From contig NZ_CP159358.1 in NCBI RefSeq assembly GCF_040500475.1, positions 930,001-994,000 of the forward strand: a stretch of 64,000 bases of DNA, in the 5' to 3' direction. Shown piece by piece: positions 18,562-28,265 of this stretch. The translations under genes and the position numbers were made by a program. Each line of letters starts with the position of its first letter. The first letter of the stretch is position 1. The notes under the pieces are model-generated. The model made no database searches. It was not told the origin of the DNA and worked only from the letters and a program-made list of their open reading frames with translations. The DNA is from Bacillus sp. Bos-x628 (GTDB lineage Bacteria > Bacillota > Bacilli > Bacillales > Bacillaceae).

Positions 18562-18719
18562 TTTGTGAACTTTTCGTGAATTAATTAGGTTATATATATG
18601 TTTCAGAAGGCAGTGCAAAATGAAATATTCCCTCCTCTATTTCTATCAGACTGCCAAAGAAAGATCAAGCACTCTAAATCTGTAAAATCTGTGAACGAAC
18701 ATGTCATTTTTTTGTGAAC
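18562..18719. promoter_or_regulatory. Cluster of four ResD-like boxes between ctaB and ctaA
   Basis: The 399-base gap between the divergent ctaB and ctaA holds four near-identical nonamers: TTTGTGAAC (18562), TTCGTGAAT (18573), TCTGTGAAC (18688) and TTTGTGAAC (18711). ResD, the response regulator of oxygen and respiration genes in Bacillus, is reported to recognise TTTGTGAAT-like sites and to activate ctaA. The first two boxes start 11 bases apart, one helical turn. Apart from these I see only AT-rich sequence. Confidence 0.65.
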
Positions 18720-18829
18720 TTTGATCATTAGGAATTGCAACAGAACACGCATTTGGCTTAAACTTGAGAGCATGTGAGGTTTTTTATTTATTGTGTTGAG
18801 AAGTTTTTTAGAGAAGGTGAAATAATTTG

Positions 18830-19741
18830 ATGAAATTTGGTTTAAGACTATTGAGCGTTGTCACCACGTTTGTGATGCTGATCGTTCTGATTGGCGGTGC
18901 GCTTGTTACGAAAACTGGTTCGGGTCTTGGCTGTGGTAGACAATGGCCCCTTTGCCACGGTCGCTTCTTTCCTGAAATGAACCCTGCTTCCATCATCGAA
19001 TGGAGTCACCGCATGTCAACAGGGGTATCGACGATTCTTGTACTGGCACTTGCCATCTTATGCTGGAAGAAAATCAGTCCTGTTTTCCGGGAAACAAAAT
19101 GTTTGGTCATCATGTCGATTATTTTCTTACTGCTTCAGGCGTTATTAGGTGCATTAGCCGTTGTGTTCGGCTCTAACGCACTTGTGATGGCACTGCATTT
19201 TGGCATTTCACTTATTTCTTTTGCTTCAGTCTTATTGCTTGCTCTCCTTGTTTTTGAGGCAACCAGATCTGAAACAAAACTGGTGAAGCCACTTCATATC
19301 GGCAAAACGATGCAGTTTCATATTTTTGGATTGATTACGTATACGTATATCGTGGTGTATACAGGTGCGTATGTTAGACATACAAAATCAAGTCTCGCTT
19401 GTTCTGTATTCCCGCTTTGTTCAAATGATGGCGGCGGACTTCCTACTTATTTTAATCAATGGGTTCAAATGTCCCATAGAGCGGCAGCCCTCCTTTTATT
19501 CGTATGGATATTCATCGCAATGTTCCATGCCATTAAACATTACAAAGAACAGAAACAACTGTATTATGGATGGATGATTTCAGCCATTCTTATTACGCTT
19601 CAAGCCATCTCGGGTGTGATGTCTGTTTATTCTCACTTAGCACTTGGTTATGCGCTTGCTCATTCATTCTTTATCTCTTGTTTATTTGGTGTACTGTGCT
19701 ACTTTTGTTTACTTATTGCACGGTATAAATATGAAAGATGA
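18830..19741 (+). CDS. ctaA: Heme A synthase
   Basis: CtaA oxidises the C8 methyl group of heme O to the formyl group of heme A. The protein of about 303 residues has eight predicted membrane helices and the two-fold repeated CtaA signatures [20 protein letters not shown] with Cys pairs (CGRQWPLC and CSVFPLC) and [11 protein letters not shown] at 18830 is ten bases after AAGGTG, and an in-frame TTG just upstream (18827) is also possible. Heme A feeds the oxidase encoded next to it. Confidence 0.95.
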   Translation: MKFGLRLLSVVTTFVMLIVLIGGALVTKTGSGLGCGRQWPLCHGRFFPEMNPASIIEWSHRMSTGVSTILVLALAILCWKKISPVFRETKCLVIMSIIFLLLQALLGALAVVFGSNALVMALHFGISLISFASVLLLALLVFEATRSETKLVKPLHIGKTMQFHIFGLITYTYIVVYTGAYVRHTKSSLACSVFPLCSNDGGGLPTYFNQWVQMSHRAAALLLFVWIFIAMFHAIKHYKEQKQLYYGWMISAILITLQAISGVMSVYSHLALGYALAHSFFISCLFGVLCYFCLLIARYKYER

Positions 19742-19764
19742 GTACCATTGAGATCAACATACTG

Positions 19765-19798
19765 CATCCCCCCTTTTCTTATGAAAGGGGGATTTTTT
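19765..19798. terminator. Terminator between ctaA and phr
   Basis: ATCCCCCCTTT pairs with GAAAGGGGGAT, followed by TTTTTT on the plus strand. It separates two convergent genes. Confidence 0.85.
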
Positions 19799-21230
19799 AT
19801 TGTTGTTTTGCTTTTTCAAACAACAAAATGGCTTCCTTGCGCCTCACTTGATGATCTACTGTTGGATGCGGGTAAGTGTCTCCTATTATACAGCCTGACT
19901 TCTTTTGTTCATCGATCGACATTTTACTCGGTTCATGAATCCACTGATCATCTACACGTTTCAGCTCAGGCACGTACCTTCGAATAAATTCACCACTAGG
20001 GTCAAACCGTTTCGATTGGGTTATTGGATTAAAAATGCGAAAGTAAGGAACGGCATCTGTTCCGACAGAAGCTGCCCACTGAAAACCTCCAATATTCGAA
20101 GCCTCATCATAATCCACAAGTTTTTTTGCGAAATAAGCTTCTCCCTTTCTCCAATCAATCAAATAATCCTTTGTTAAAAATGAAGCCGTTACCATCCGTA
20201 AGCGATTATGCATCCATCCTTCTTCATTTAACTGTCTCATCCCAGCATCAACGAGCGGGAAGCCTGTCTCACCTTTACACCACGCTTCAAATAGAGCCTC
20301 ATTTTCACTCCATTTCATCCCTTGAAATGTAGAATTGACTTCCTTTTCTTTCATGTCTGGGTAATGCGCATACATCATATGGTAAAAATCACGCCACGCC
20401 AGTTCTTTTATAAATGTTTCCCGTCCTTCATCTTCAAAAAGATCTTCCTGATGCACAGCATGATATACCGTCCTTACAGAGATTGTCCCTGTTTTTAGGA
20501 AACGTGACAGTTTACTTGTTCCAAAAACAGACGGAATATCTCGGTTCTCATGATAACGGGTTAGCCTTTTTTGTATAAAAGATTGAAGCGTCTTCTTTGC
20601 CTTTTCTGATCCGATTTGATCGAATTTTCTAGAGCACCTCTTGATGATGTTTCTTAGTTGATCATCTCCTTTTTGCGAAAGAGTTTCATGACGAACGATG
20701 TGTTCATCTGCAAAAAATGATTTGTCAACTTTCATGACAGGATGCTTCTCATGTTTCTGCCATGATTGATAATATGGAGTAAATACTTGATAATGCGAGC
20801 CATCCGCTTTCAAAATATCGTTTGCCCCATGCAAGTGCGTATCTTGCCATTTAGAAACATGGATGCCCTTTTCCTCTAAATAATTGGTCACTTGATCATC
20901 ACGTTTTTTACCGATACCTACTTGGTCTTCATTAAAAAACACAGCTTTGATGTCGTAGACGTCCAGCACTTGCTGAAAGGCAGATATGACATCATCATGA
21001 AAAAGGTGGACATATAAGTGTGCCTCCCTTGCTTCCTTCACGAAATGAGCCAAGTTTTGAAAGAAATGTTCATGGTTTAAATCAAGCGCCATTTTTGTAA
21101 AAAAAGGATCTACATGATAAAAAGCAAATAACTGATAATGATGTTTTTTTGCATATGCGATTGCTTTTGAGAGTGCGATATGATCATCCATGCGCATATC
21201 TCGGCGAAACCAAATCACGACAATTTTCAA
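19797..21230 (-). CDS. phr: Deoxyribodipyrimidine photolyase (cryptochrome/photolyase family)
   Basis: Photolyase repairs UV-induced pyrimidine dimers with light energy. The 477-residue protein has the N-terminal antenna domain (VVIWFRRDMRMDDHIAL, residues 4-20) and the FAD-binding domain with ELAWRDFYHMMYAHYP, EEGWMHNRLRMVTASFLTKD and DYDEASNIGGFQWAAS near residues 270-390, all class I features. TTG at 21230 follows GAGGTGA. To my knowledge B. subtilis 168 has no gene at this position, so it is a lineage-specific insertion in an otherwise conserved block. Substrate (CPD) is inferred from the class. Confidence 0.93.
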   Translation of the reverse strand: MKIVVIWFRRDMRMDDHIALSKAIAYAKKHHYQLFAFYHVDPFFTKMALDLNHEHFFQNLAHFVKEAREAHLYVHLFHDDVISAFQQVLDVYDIKAVFFNEDQVGIGKKRDDQVTNYLEEKGIHVSKWQDTHLHGANDILKADGSHYQVFTPYYQSWQKHEKHPVMKVDKSFFADEHIVRHETLSQKGDDQLRNIIKRCSRKFDQIGSEKAKKTLQSFIQKRLTRYHENRDIPSVFGTSKLSRFLKTGTISVRTVYHAVHQEDLFEDEGRETFIKELAWRDFYHMMYAHYPDMKEKEVNSTFQGMKWSENEALFEAWCKGETGFPLVDAGMRQLNEEGWMHNRLRMVTASFLTKDYLIDWRKGEAYFAKKLVDYDEASNIGGFQWAASVGTDAVPYFRIFNPITQSKRFDPSGEFIRRYVPELKRVDDQWIHEPSKMSIDEQKKSGCIIGDTYPHPTVDHQVRRKEAILLFEKAKQQ

Positions 21231-21295
21231 CTTTCTTCACCTCATTTTATAGTGTAATCACTCTCGCTTTTCGTTGCACATTTTAATGCGCTCAT

Positions 21296-21325
21296 CAAAA
21301 AAGACACATCTCAAAGGATGTGTCT
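21296..21325 (-). terminator. Terminator of pycA
   Basis: AGACACATC (21302-21310) pairs with GATGTGTCT (21317-21325); on the minus strand a T run follows. Confidence 0.85.
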
Positions 21326-21331
21326 AACTAA

Positions 21332-24300
21332 TTATTCAGGCTTTAAAACGATAAGCAAATCACCAGTTTGAATCGGCTCTCCATTTTTCACATGAATTTC
21401 ATCTACAACAGCAGAGAATGGCGCCTGAACCGTTGTTTCCATTTTCATGGCCTCATTGATCATCAGATGCTCACCTTGTGAGATTTTCTGACCTTTTTCT
21501 ACAAGTAATTTGATGACGGTTCCTGGCATCGAAGCCGCAATATGGTTTGGATTAGAGCGATCTGCTTTCATTTTTTCTTGTACGGAAGATTTGATGCTTT
21601 CATCCTTAATGACCACTTCACGCGGCTGTCCATTTAACTCAAAGTAAATGACTCTTGTCGCATCTGGATTTGGTTCCCCAATTGACACAAGTTTAACAAT
21701 GAGTGTTTTTCCTTTCTCAATCTCCACCTCAATTTCTTCACCAAGTCTCATTCCATAGAAGAATGTGGGTGTGTCGAGAACGGAGATGTCACCATAACTT
21801 TCCGCCGTTTGCACAAATTCAGTAAAGACTTTCGGATATAGTGCATACGCAATGGCATCTTTTTCTGTCAATGTCAGGTCATGTGATTCTTTGAATTGCT
21901 GCTTAATTTCTTCAAAGTTCACAGGCTCAAGCTTTTCACCTGGTCTCACAGTAATTGGCTCTTCTCCTTTTAAAATGAGCTTTTGCAGCTTTTCTGGGAA
22001 TCCGCCATGCGGCTGTCCTAAATAGCCTTTAAACAGTTCCACAACAGAATCAGGGAAGTCAAGGGTTGCACCTTTTTCATAAACATCCTCTTCTGTCAGA
22101 TCATTCTGCACCATATAAAGCGCCATATCTCCAACCACTTTAGAGGATGGTGTAACTTTTACAATGTCTCCAAACATGTCATTCACACGTCTGTACATTT
22201 CTTTCACTTCGTTCCAACGTTCTCCAAGACCTACACCTTTCGCCTGCTGCTGCAAGTTACTATACTGACCACCAGGCATTTCATGCTCATAAATTTCTGT
22301 ATGCGGTGAGATCATACCGCTTTCAAATTCATGATAATATTTTCTGACTGAATCCCAGTATTGAGACAGGCTTTCCACCTGTTTCACGTTCATTTCTGGC
22401 TTTCTTTCATGACCATCTAATGCGTAATATAATGAGCTTGCACTCGGTTGAGACGTCATCCCTGCCATTGAGCTAACAGCTACATCAACAATATCAACGC
22501 CCGCATCGACCGCTCTTGCATATGTGAAAATTCCATTTCCACTTGTGTCATGTGTATGAAGATGGATTGGGATGTTGATTTGATCTTTTAAAGCAGAGAT
22601 GAGCACGTAAGCTGCTTGCGGCTTTAATAGTCCCGCCATATCCTTAATTCCTAAAATATGTGCCCCTGCTCCTTCAAGCTCCTTTGCAAGAGAAACATAG
22701 TAATCGAGACTATATTTCCGGCGAGATGGATCAAGAATATCTCCTGTATAACAGATCGCCGCTTCAGCGACTTTCCCTGATTCACGAACTGAATCAATGG
22801 CAAGTGTCATCCCTTTCACCCAATTCAAGCTATCAAAAATACGGAACACATCAATGCCCGCATCTGCTGATTCCTTCACAAACGCTTTGATCACATTATC
22901 TGCATAGTTTGTATATCCTACGGCATTTGATGATCTAAGAAGCATTTGGAACAGTGTGTTTGGCACTTCTTTACGAAGCTCTTTCAGTCTTTCCCAAGGG
23001 TCTTCTTTTAAGAAACGATAAGCAACATCAAATGTAGCGCCGCCCCACATTTCAAGACTGAATAGCTCTGGCCATAATCCAGCAGTTGGTTGCGCAATTT
23101 TCTTTAAGTCATGTGTTCTAAAACGAGTGGCAAGAAGAGACTGATGCGCATCTCTAAACGTTGTATCTGTCAAAAGAACATTGTTTTGTTCTTTCACCCA
23201 ATTTGCCAGCCCCTCGGGTCCATGCGTGTCCAATATTTGTTTTGTACCAGACGGAATACGCTGATGAACGGGAAGTTTTGGCACAATTGGTTTATCAAAA
23301 TGAGGCTTCTCTTTGCCTGCTATACCAGGGAACCCATTAATGGTAACGTTACCAATATAAGTCAGCATTTTCGTTCCGCGATCTTTTTGCTTAGGGAAAT
23401 GAAATAGTTCTGGTGTTGAATCAATAAATGAGGTATCATATTCACCTTTGAGAAATTTCTCATGCCTCGCTACGTTCTCAAGGAATGGGATATTCGTTTT
23501 AATGCCACGAATCCTAAATTCCCGTAAGTTACGAACCATTTTAGCTGCTGCTTGATTAAATGTAAGTGCCCACGTTGACAGCTTGACCAATAAAGAATCG
23601 TAATACGGTGTAATGACGGCTCCTTGGAAACTATTCCCTGCATCAAGACGAACACCAAATCCTCCGCCTGAGCGATACGCCATAATTTTTCCTGTGTCCG
23701 GCATAAAGTCGTTTAATGGATCTTCTGTTGTCACCCTTGATTGAATCGCATAACCATGTGTAAAGATATCCTCTTGCTTCGGTATACCGACTTCCTTGCT
23801 GTGAAGTTCGTGCCCTTTTGCGACAAGAATTTGCGTCTGTACGATATCTACACCCGTAATCATTTCTGTGATCGTATGTTCAACCTGAATCCTTGGATTT
23901 ACTTCGATAAAATAAAACTCACCATTTGCGACTAAGAACTCCACAGTCCCAGCATTGATATAAGACACATTTTGAGCAAGCTGAACAGCTGCTTCACAAA
24001 TTGCCTCACGTAATTGATCAGGCAGAGACACACTTGGTGCTACTTCGATCACCTTTTGGTGACGTCTTTGTACAGAACAGTCACGTTCATATAAATGAAT
24101 GATGTTCCCATAATTATCGCCAATCACCTGCACTTCAATATGCTTCGGCTTCTCAATCAGCTTTTCGACGTATACTTCGTCATTTCCAAAAGCAGCTTTC
24201 GCCTCTGACTTTGCACGGTCATACGCTTCATTTAGCTCCTCTTTCGTTCTGACAATACGCATACCTCTTCCGCCGCCGCCAAGTGAAGCTTTGATAATAA

Positions 24301-24778
24301 ACGGGTAACCGTATTCTTCACCAAATTTTTCGACTTCTTTGACTGAACCAACTGGTCCATCACTACCAGGAATGACTGGAATACCAGCTTTCTTCGCCTC
24401 TTCTCTCGCCTTTACTTTATCTCCAAACATGTCTAAGTGGTGAGAAGTTGGACCGATAAAATGAATCCCTTCCTCTTCGCACCGTCTTGCAAAATGAATG
24501 TTTTCAGATAAGAATCCATATCCTGGATGAATGGCATCCACATCATTTCGTTTTGCAATCTCGATGATCCCCTCGATATCGAGGTAGGCATCTATCGGTT
24601 TTTTTCCCTCTCCAACTAGATATGCTTCATCCGCTTTATAGCGATGATAAGAGCCTGAGTCTTCTTTGGAATAGATAGCAACTGTACGTAAATTTAACTC
24701 TGTACAAGCTCTGAAGACTCTGATAGCTATTTCCCCTCTGTTTGCAACTAGAACCTTTCGAATTGTTCTATGTGACAT
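21332..24778 (-). CDS. pycA: Pyruvate carboxylase
   Basis: PycA converts pyruvate, bicarbonate and ATP to oxaloacetate, refilling the citric acid cycle. The 1148-residue chain has the biotin carboxylase domain (KVLVANRGEIAIRVFRACTE, the GGGGRGMRIV ATP-grasp loop), the pyruvate-binding carboxyltransferase domain (DTTFRDAHQSLLATR near residue 540) and the C-terminal biotinyl domain with the biotinylated Lys in NEAMKMETT. ATG at 24778 follows GGAGGAGTGAGA; an in-frame GTG two codons earlier lies in that site. Length equals B. subtilis PycA. Confidence 0.98.
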   Translation of the reverse strand: MSHRTIRKVLVANRGEIAIRVFRACTELNLRTVAIYSKEDSGSYHRYKADEAYLVGEGKKPIDAYLDIEGIIEIAKRNDVDAIHPGYGFLSENIHFARRCEEEGIHFIGPTSHHLDMFGDKVKAREEAKKAGIPVIPGSDGPVGSVKEVEKFGEEYGYPFIIKASLGGGGRGMRIVRTKEELNEAYDRAKSEAKAAFGNDEVYVEKLIEKPKHIEVQVIGDNYGNIIHLYERDCSVQRRHQKVIEVAPSVSLPDQLREAICEAAVQLAQNVSYINAGTVEFLVANGEFYFIEVNPRIQVEHTITEMITGVDIVQTQILVAKGHELHSKEVGIPKQEDIFTHGYAIQSRVTTEDPLNDFMPDTGKIMAYRSGGGFGVRLDAGNSFQGAVITPYYDSLLVKLSTWALTFNQAAAKMVRNLREFRIRGIKTNIPFLENVARHEKFLKGEYDTSFIDSTPELFHFPKQKDRGTKMLTYIGNVTINGFPGIAGKEKPHFDKPIVPKLPVHQRIPSGTKQILDTHGPEGLANWVKEQNNVLLTDTTFRDAHQSLLATRFRTHDLKKIAQPTAGLWPELFSLEMWGGATFDVAYRFLKEDPWERLKELRKEVPNTLFQMLLRSSNAVGYTNYADNVIKAFVKESADAGIDVFRIFDSLNWVKGMTLAIDSVRESGKVAEAAICYTGDILDPSRRKYSLDYYVSLAKELEGAGAHILGIKDMAGLLKPQAAYVLISALKDQINIPIHLHTHDTSGNGIFTYARAVDAGVDIVDVAVSSMAGMTSQPSASSLYYALDGHERKPEMNVKQVESLSQYWDSVRKYYHEFESGMISPHTEIYEHEMPGGQYSNLQQQAKGVGLGERWNEVKEMYRRVNDMFGDIVKVTPSSKVVGDMALYMVQNDLTEEDVYEKGATLDFPDSVVELFKGYLGQPHGGFPEKLQKLILKGEEPITVRPGEKLEPVNFEEIKQQFKESHDLTLTEKDAIAYALYPKVFTEFVQTAESYGDISVLDTPTFFYGMRLGEEIEVEIEKGKTLIVKLVSIGEPNPDATRVIYFELNGQPREVVIKDESIKSSVQEKMKADRSNPNHIAASMPGTVIKLLVEKGQKISQGEHLMINEAMKMETTVQAPFSAVVDEIHVKNGEPIQTGDLLIVLKPE

Positions 24779-24818
24779 TCTCACTCCTCCATATCCCTTA
24801 AAATTTTATATGTACTCT

Positions 24819-24847
24819 ATAATAAAGGAAGAATGGAAAACTGTACA
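24819..24847 (-). promoter_or_regulatory. Putative SigA promoter of pycA
   Basis: On the minus strand TGTACA (24842-24847), 17-base spacer, TATTAT (24819-24824), about 35 bases before the start codon. Confidence 0.55.
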
Positions 24848-24857
24848 CTTTTGTTTT

Positions 24858-26069
24858 CTAAAGATTCAAAGTTTTCTGCAACCCATTTTTTTGAATTGTT
24901 TTTTTGCTGATTGATTTTTTCTTTTTATAGCGCTCTTTATATTCAGTAAACATGCTGATATTCAGCAATATCCCCATACATCCACTAAGCAAAATGATTG
25001 ATGATCCTCCATAGCTGATAAAAGGAAGTGTGACCCCTGTGATTGGGATGAGACCACAAACACCTCCTAAATTGATACATGTTTGAATCGCAATCATTGA
25101 AGAAATTCCTATTGCAAGCAAACTTCCAAAAGGGTCTTCACATTTTCTTGCAATATAAAAGCCTTTTACAACGATAAAGCCGAGTATGGCAAGAACAAAA
25201 AACACACCGAAAAAGCCTAGCTCTTCTGATATAATCGCCATAATAAAATCTGTATGCGGCTCTGGAAGGTAGCCATACTTTTGTACGCTCTCCCCAAGAC
25301 CGAGACCAAAAAACCCACCTGATCCGATGGCATAATATGAATTAATCAATTGATGTCCTGTATCACCAGCATCTCTAAATGGATTTTGGAAACTCTCAAA
25401 ACGTCCAAGTCGATTTTTGGTGAAAATCTTATCCCAAAAAAGAAAAATAAATGGTGTCACGATAACCATGACCGCACTAAATAGTGCCAATAACTTTGCA
25501 AGTGTTTTACCGCTAAAACCTGAACATAAAATCATCACAAATGCAATCATTCCAATAATAAAAGCTGTTCCATAGTCTGGCTGGAGAATGATAAATCCAC
25601 ATAAAATGGACACAATGACAATCGGAGGAGTTACTCCTCTAAGAATATGGTCAATGTAATGCTGCTTTTTTGCATAGACAGCAGCAAGATAGATGATCAC
25701 GACGAGTTTTACAAATTCTGCAGGCTGTAGACTAAAAGGTCCTATTTTAATCCAGCTTTTTGCATTCCCTGCAATGTGCCCGCCAAAATAAACATAAATG
25801 AGCGATAAAATAGAAACGATCAGCATCACAATTTGCAATTTTTTATTAGAAAATACATGATACGGAACGAGGGCTGTAAAAACCAATATGGCTGCCCCGA
25901 CGATCATAAATAAAAGCTGTTTCTTAAAAAAAGCGTCTGGTGCAGCATCATATCTGATGACAGCGGTAATCATACTTGAGCTATATACCATCACCAAACC
26001 GAACGCGCTAATTAATATAATGGCGAACAATAATGAGTAGTCATACGATCTTAGCATTCTCTTTAACAT
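24858..26069 (-). CDS. ftsW: FtsW, septal SEDS peptidoglycan polymerase
   Basis: The 403-residue membrane protein has about ten helices and the SEDS-family signatures: MVYSSSMITA at the N-terminus, the large extracytoplasmic loop GHQLINSYYAIGSGGFFGLG, PEPHTDFIMAIISEELGFFG, and PFISYGGSS near the C-terminus. FtsW polymerises septal glycan strands with its partner class B PBP. It lies downstream of ylaN and upstream of pycA on the same strand. ATG follows GAGGATTAT. Confidence 0.95.
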   Translation of the reverse strand: MLKRMLRSYDYSLLFAIILISAFGLVMVYSSSMITAVIRYDAAPDAFFKKQLLFMIVGAAILVFTALVPYHVFSNKKLQIVMLIVSILSLIYVYFGGHIAGNAKSWIKIGPFSLQPAEFVKLVVIIYLAAVYAKKQHYIDHILRGVTPPIVIVSILCGFIILQPDYGTAFIIGMIAFVMILCSGFSGKTLAKLLALFSAVMVIVTPFIFLFWDKIFTKNRLGRFESFQNPFRDAGDTGHQLINSYYAIGSGGFFGLGLGESVQKYGYLPEPHTDFIMAIISEELGFFGVFFVLAILGFIVVKGFYIARKCEDPFGSLLAIGISSMIAIQTCINLGGVCGLIPITGVTLPFISYGGSSIILLSGCMGILLNISMFTEYKERYKKKKSISKKTIQKNGLQKTLNL

Positions 26070-26233
26070 ATAATCCTCTTCCTAACGTCTGTTTCTACTG
26101 TTGTGTATTCCTCTTAGCTGTTTTTATTCTACTACATTTTCTCCGTTCGATCTCGTTTTACCTCTTTTATATTGTTCGTCTGTGATGGAATGATCAAGTC
26201 CGTTTGTTATCAATTGATGAAAAAAACGATGAC

Positions 26234-26265
26234 AAAAAAACCCAAACTTTTTGCGGAAGTTTGAG
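26234..26265 (-). terminator. Terminator of ylaN
   Basis: CCCAAACTT (26241-26249) pairs with AAGTTTGAG (26257-26265, one G-T pair); a run of seven T follows on the minus strand. Confidence 0.85.
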
Positions 26266-26275
26266 TTCTCAACCA

Positions 26276-26557
26276 TTATTTTTTTGTAAACGCATCATGA
26301 AGTGCGGAAAGCTCTCTCTCAAGTTTATCGAGTAGTTTCTTGCCTTCATGGTGATCAACTAATCCAAGACGGACAGCAAAGTCAATTTCTCTTGATAATC
26401 CGAACATTTGAGTATCTAAAACCTCTTCATAAAGAGGACATTGCGGCATCGTTAAGTTGTCCATTTGCACTTGGATCAATTTTAAAATTTTATCTGCATC
26501 CAGTTTTAACAAAGACAGTGCTTTTTGCCGATGATCGACTAAAATTTCTGACGCCAA
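26276..26557 (-). CDS. ylaN: YlaN, iron-linked UPF0358 protein
   Basis: This is a 93-residue helical protein of the UPF0358 family ([35 protein letters not shown] centre), identical in length to B. subtilis YlaN. Recent work in Bacillus and Staphylococcus links YlaN to iron homeostasis through interaction with the Fur repressor; earlier screens called it essential. The start is TTG at 26557, six bases after GGAGGG. Confidence 0.9.
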   Translation of the reverse strand: MASEILVDHRQKALSLLKLDADKILKLIQVQMDNLTMPQCPLYEEVLDTQMFGLSREIDFAVRLGLVDHHEGKKLLDKLERELSALHDAFTKK

Positions 26558-26679
26558 AAGTATCCCTCCGTTCCCCAGGCGAGTACCTAATTCTTCTATT
26601 TATCATAAAGCGAAACGCCCAAAATTGCAAGCAGATTTGTACAGTTCCCTCTGTAAAAATAAAAAGAAGCAATCATTGG

Positions 26680-27609
26680 TTAAAAGATACTCATCTCATA
26701 TTTTTCACTCATAAGTTCAAGCAATTTAATACCGGCTATACTATTCCCTTTTTCATCCAAGGCAGGTCCGAAGATTCCAATGCCAAAATCATATGGTGCA
26801 GCTCCCATGATTCCGCCTGACACTCCACTTTTGGCCGGAATTCCTATCTTGATTGCAAATTCCCCGCTCGCATTATACATTCCGCATGTTACCATAAATG
26901 TTTTACAAATTCTAGCAACATCTTTTGAAAGAATTTGTTTTCCAGTTTCAGGGTGCCGGCCATCTAATGAAAAAACACAGGCAATTTTCGCCAAGTCAAG
27001 ACTGTTCATCATCACAGCACATTGCTTCGTATATAAATCCATCACCTTTTCAACATTTCCTTCAATGATATGATATTGTTTCATATAATAGCACATAGCT
27101 CGGTTAATCATGGACGTTTCAAATTCTGATGCAGCAGTCTCTTTGCAGTATGTAATGGATGCATCATTCGCTAGCTCTCTAATGAAAGACAACAGGCGCT
27201 GCAACTGATATTGAGGAGTAGCTCCTCTTATTAAACTTGTTACCGCCAGCGCTCCTGCATTAATCATTGGATTAAGAGGTTTATTCGGGCTTGCGGTTTC
27301 AAGTTTAATCATAGAATTAAACGGGTCTCCTGTCGGTTCTTGTCCAACATATTGGAATACTTTTTTCGGTCCTTCCTCAGTTAAGACGAGCGCAAGAGCC
27401 AATACTTTAGAAATACTTTGCAGTGTAAAACGTTTATCAACATTCCCAGCCGAATGACAAATATTGCTCACATGATAAACAGCAACAGATAAATCGGTTG
27501 GATCTGCTTTACCGAGAGCGGGAATGTAAGATGCCACTTCTCCATCTTTGGCCACTTTCTTTGCCTCTTCTACGAATTGCTGAAGCTCTTCATTGTCTCG
27601 ACATGCCAT
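26680..27609 (-). CDS. glsA2: Glutaminase (YlaM type)
   Basis: The enzyme hydrolyses glutamine to glutamate and ammonia. The 309-residue protein belongs to the serine-dependent beta-lactamase-like glutaminase family, with the catalytic SxxK in TLQSISKVLALAL, NPMINAGALAVTSLI, and the KSGVSGGIMG loop near residue 260. ATG at 27609 (nine bases after GGAGG) gives the B. subtilis GlsA2 length. It is monocistronic and divergent from ylaL. Confidence 0.95.
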   Translation of the reverse strand: MACRDNEELQQFVEEAKKVAKDGEVASYIPALGKADPTDLSVAVYHVSNICHSAGNVDKRFTLQSISKVLALALVLTEEGPKKVFQYVGQEPTGDPFNSMIKLETASPNKPLNPMINAGALAVTSLIRGATPQYQLQRLLSFIRELANDASITYCKETAASEFETSMINRAMCYYMKQYHIIEGNVEKVMDLYTKQCAVMMNSLDLAKIACVFSLDGRHPETGKQILSKDVARICKTFMVTCGMYNASGEFAIKIGIPAKSGVSGGIMGAAPYDFGIGIFGPALDEKGNSIAGIKLLELMSEKYEMSIF

Positions 27610-27729
27610 GTCCAATATCCTCCCTATTTTTCATACAAGGATAGTGTGCACAAGAAGAAGCATGTTTATGAAAGTGACAAAGTGCGTGAAAACTTCTATA
27701 ATTTAGGGTGGAAAGGGGTTGTCTTTGAC

Positions 27730-28212
27730 ATGAGCATTATTCAAATTAAGGGGAACGTACGCTACAATATCACCATTGACCCAAGTGTATGGATTTTTGA
27801 TGACCGCAAGTTTTTAATGGATTCATTTTTTGAGAAAAAGGCAGCGATTGAAACGGATCAAGTAGAAAGTGAACTTGATCAAGAGCGGGTCATAAGAGAA
27901 GGACAAACACTTCCACCCACTTTAAAAACAGAGAAAAAGTTTGAAAAAGAACGGCTGATAACAGGCAGCTTTGGGATGAAACTTGGCGAAATGCTGAAAA
28001 ATGCAGAACCGCTTGAACAGGCAGAAACGTGTGAATTTGTCACAGAAACTGAGACGGTTGTTGTTCCACTCTCTTCGGCCATGGACAGCATTGCCCACTT
28101 TAGCCAGCATGGTAAGCCTATTACAGAAGAAGGACCAATCCACGTCTATTTCGCGGATCAGCCCACATTGCCTCAGCCTATTAAAGGTGTAAAAGAATTA
28201 ATTATTACATAA
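27730..28212 (+). CDS. ylaL: YlaL, hypothetical protein of the peptidyl-prolyl isomerase-adjacent family
   Basis: This 160-residue protein begins MSIIQIKGNVRYNITIDPSV. Conserved-looking blocks are WIFDDRKFLMDSFF and PIHVYFADQPTLPQPIKGVK. I recognise it as YlaL by position and length, but the family has no function known to me. The label adjacent-family in the call carries no functional claim. The N-terminal 51 codons of the longer open frame were rejected because AAAGGGG lies 11 bases before this ATG. It converges on phoH2. Confidence 0.7.
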   Translation: MSIIQIKGNVRYNITIDPSVWIFDDRKFLMDSFFEKKAAIETDQVESELDQERVIREGQTLPPTLKTEKKFEKERLITGSFGMKLGEMLKNAEPLEQAETCEFVTETETVVVPLSSAMDSIAHFSQHGKPITEEGPIHVYFADQPTLPQPIKGVKELIIT

Positions 28213-28219
28213 GATAAGG

Positions 28220-28265
28220 GGTCTGGACTATAATAAATCAGCAGCAAGCTGTGCAAGTCCAGACC
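28220..28265. terminator. Long hairpin shared by convergent ylaL and phoH2
   Basis: GGTCTGGACT (28220-28229) pairs perfectly with AGTCCAGACC (28256-28265). One arm is intergenic and covers the phoH2 stop; the other lies inside the last phoH2 codons. A TTTCTCCTTT tract follows on the plus strand. Confidence 0.65.
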
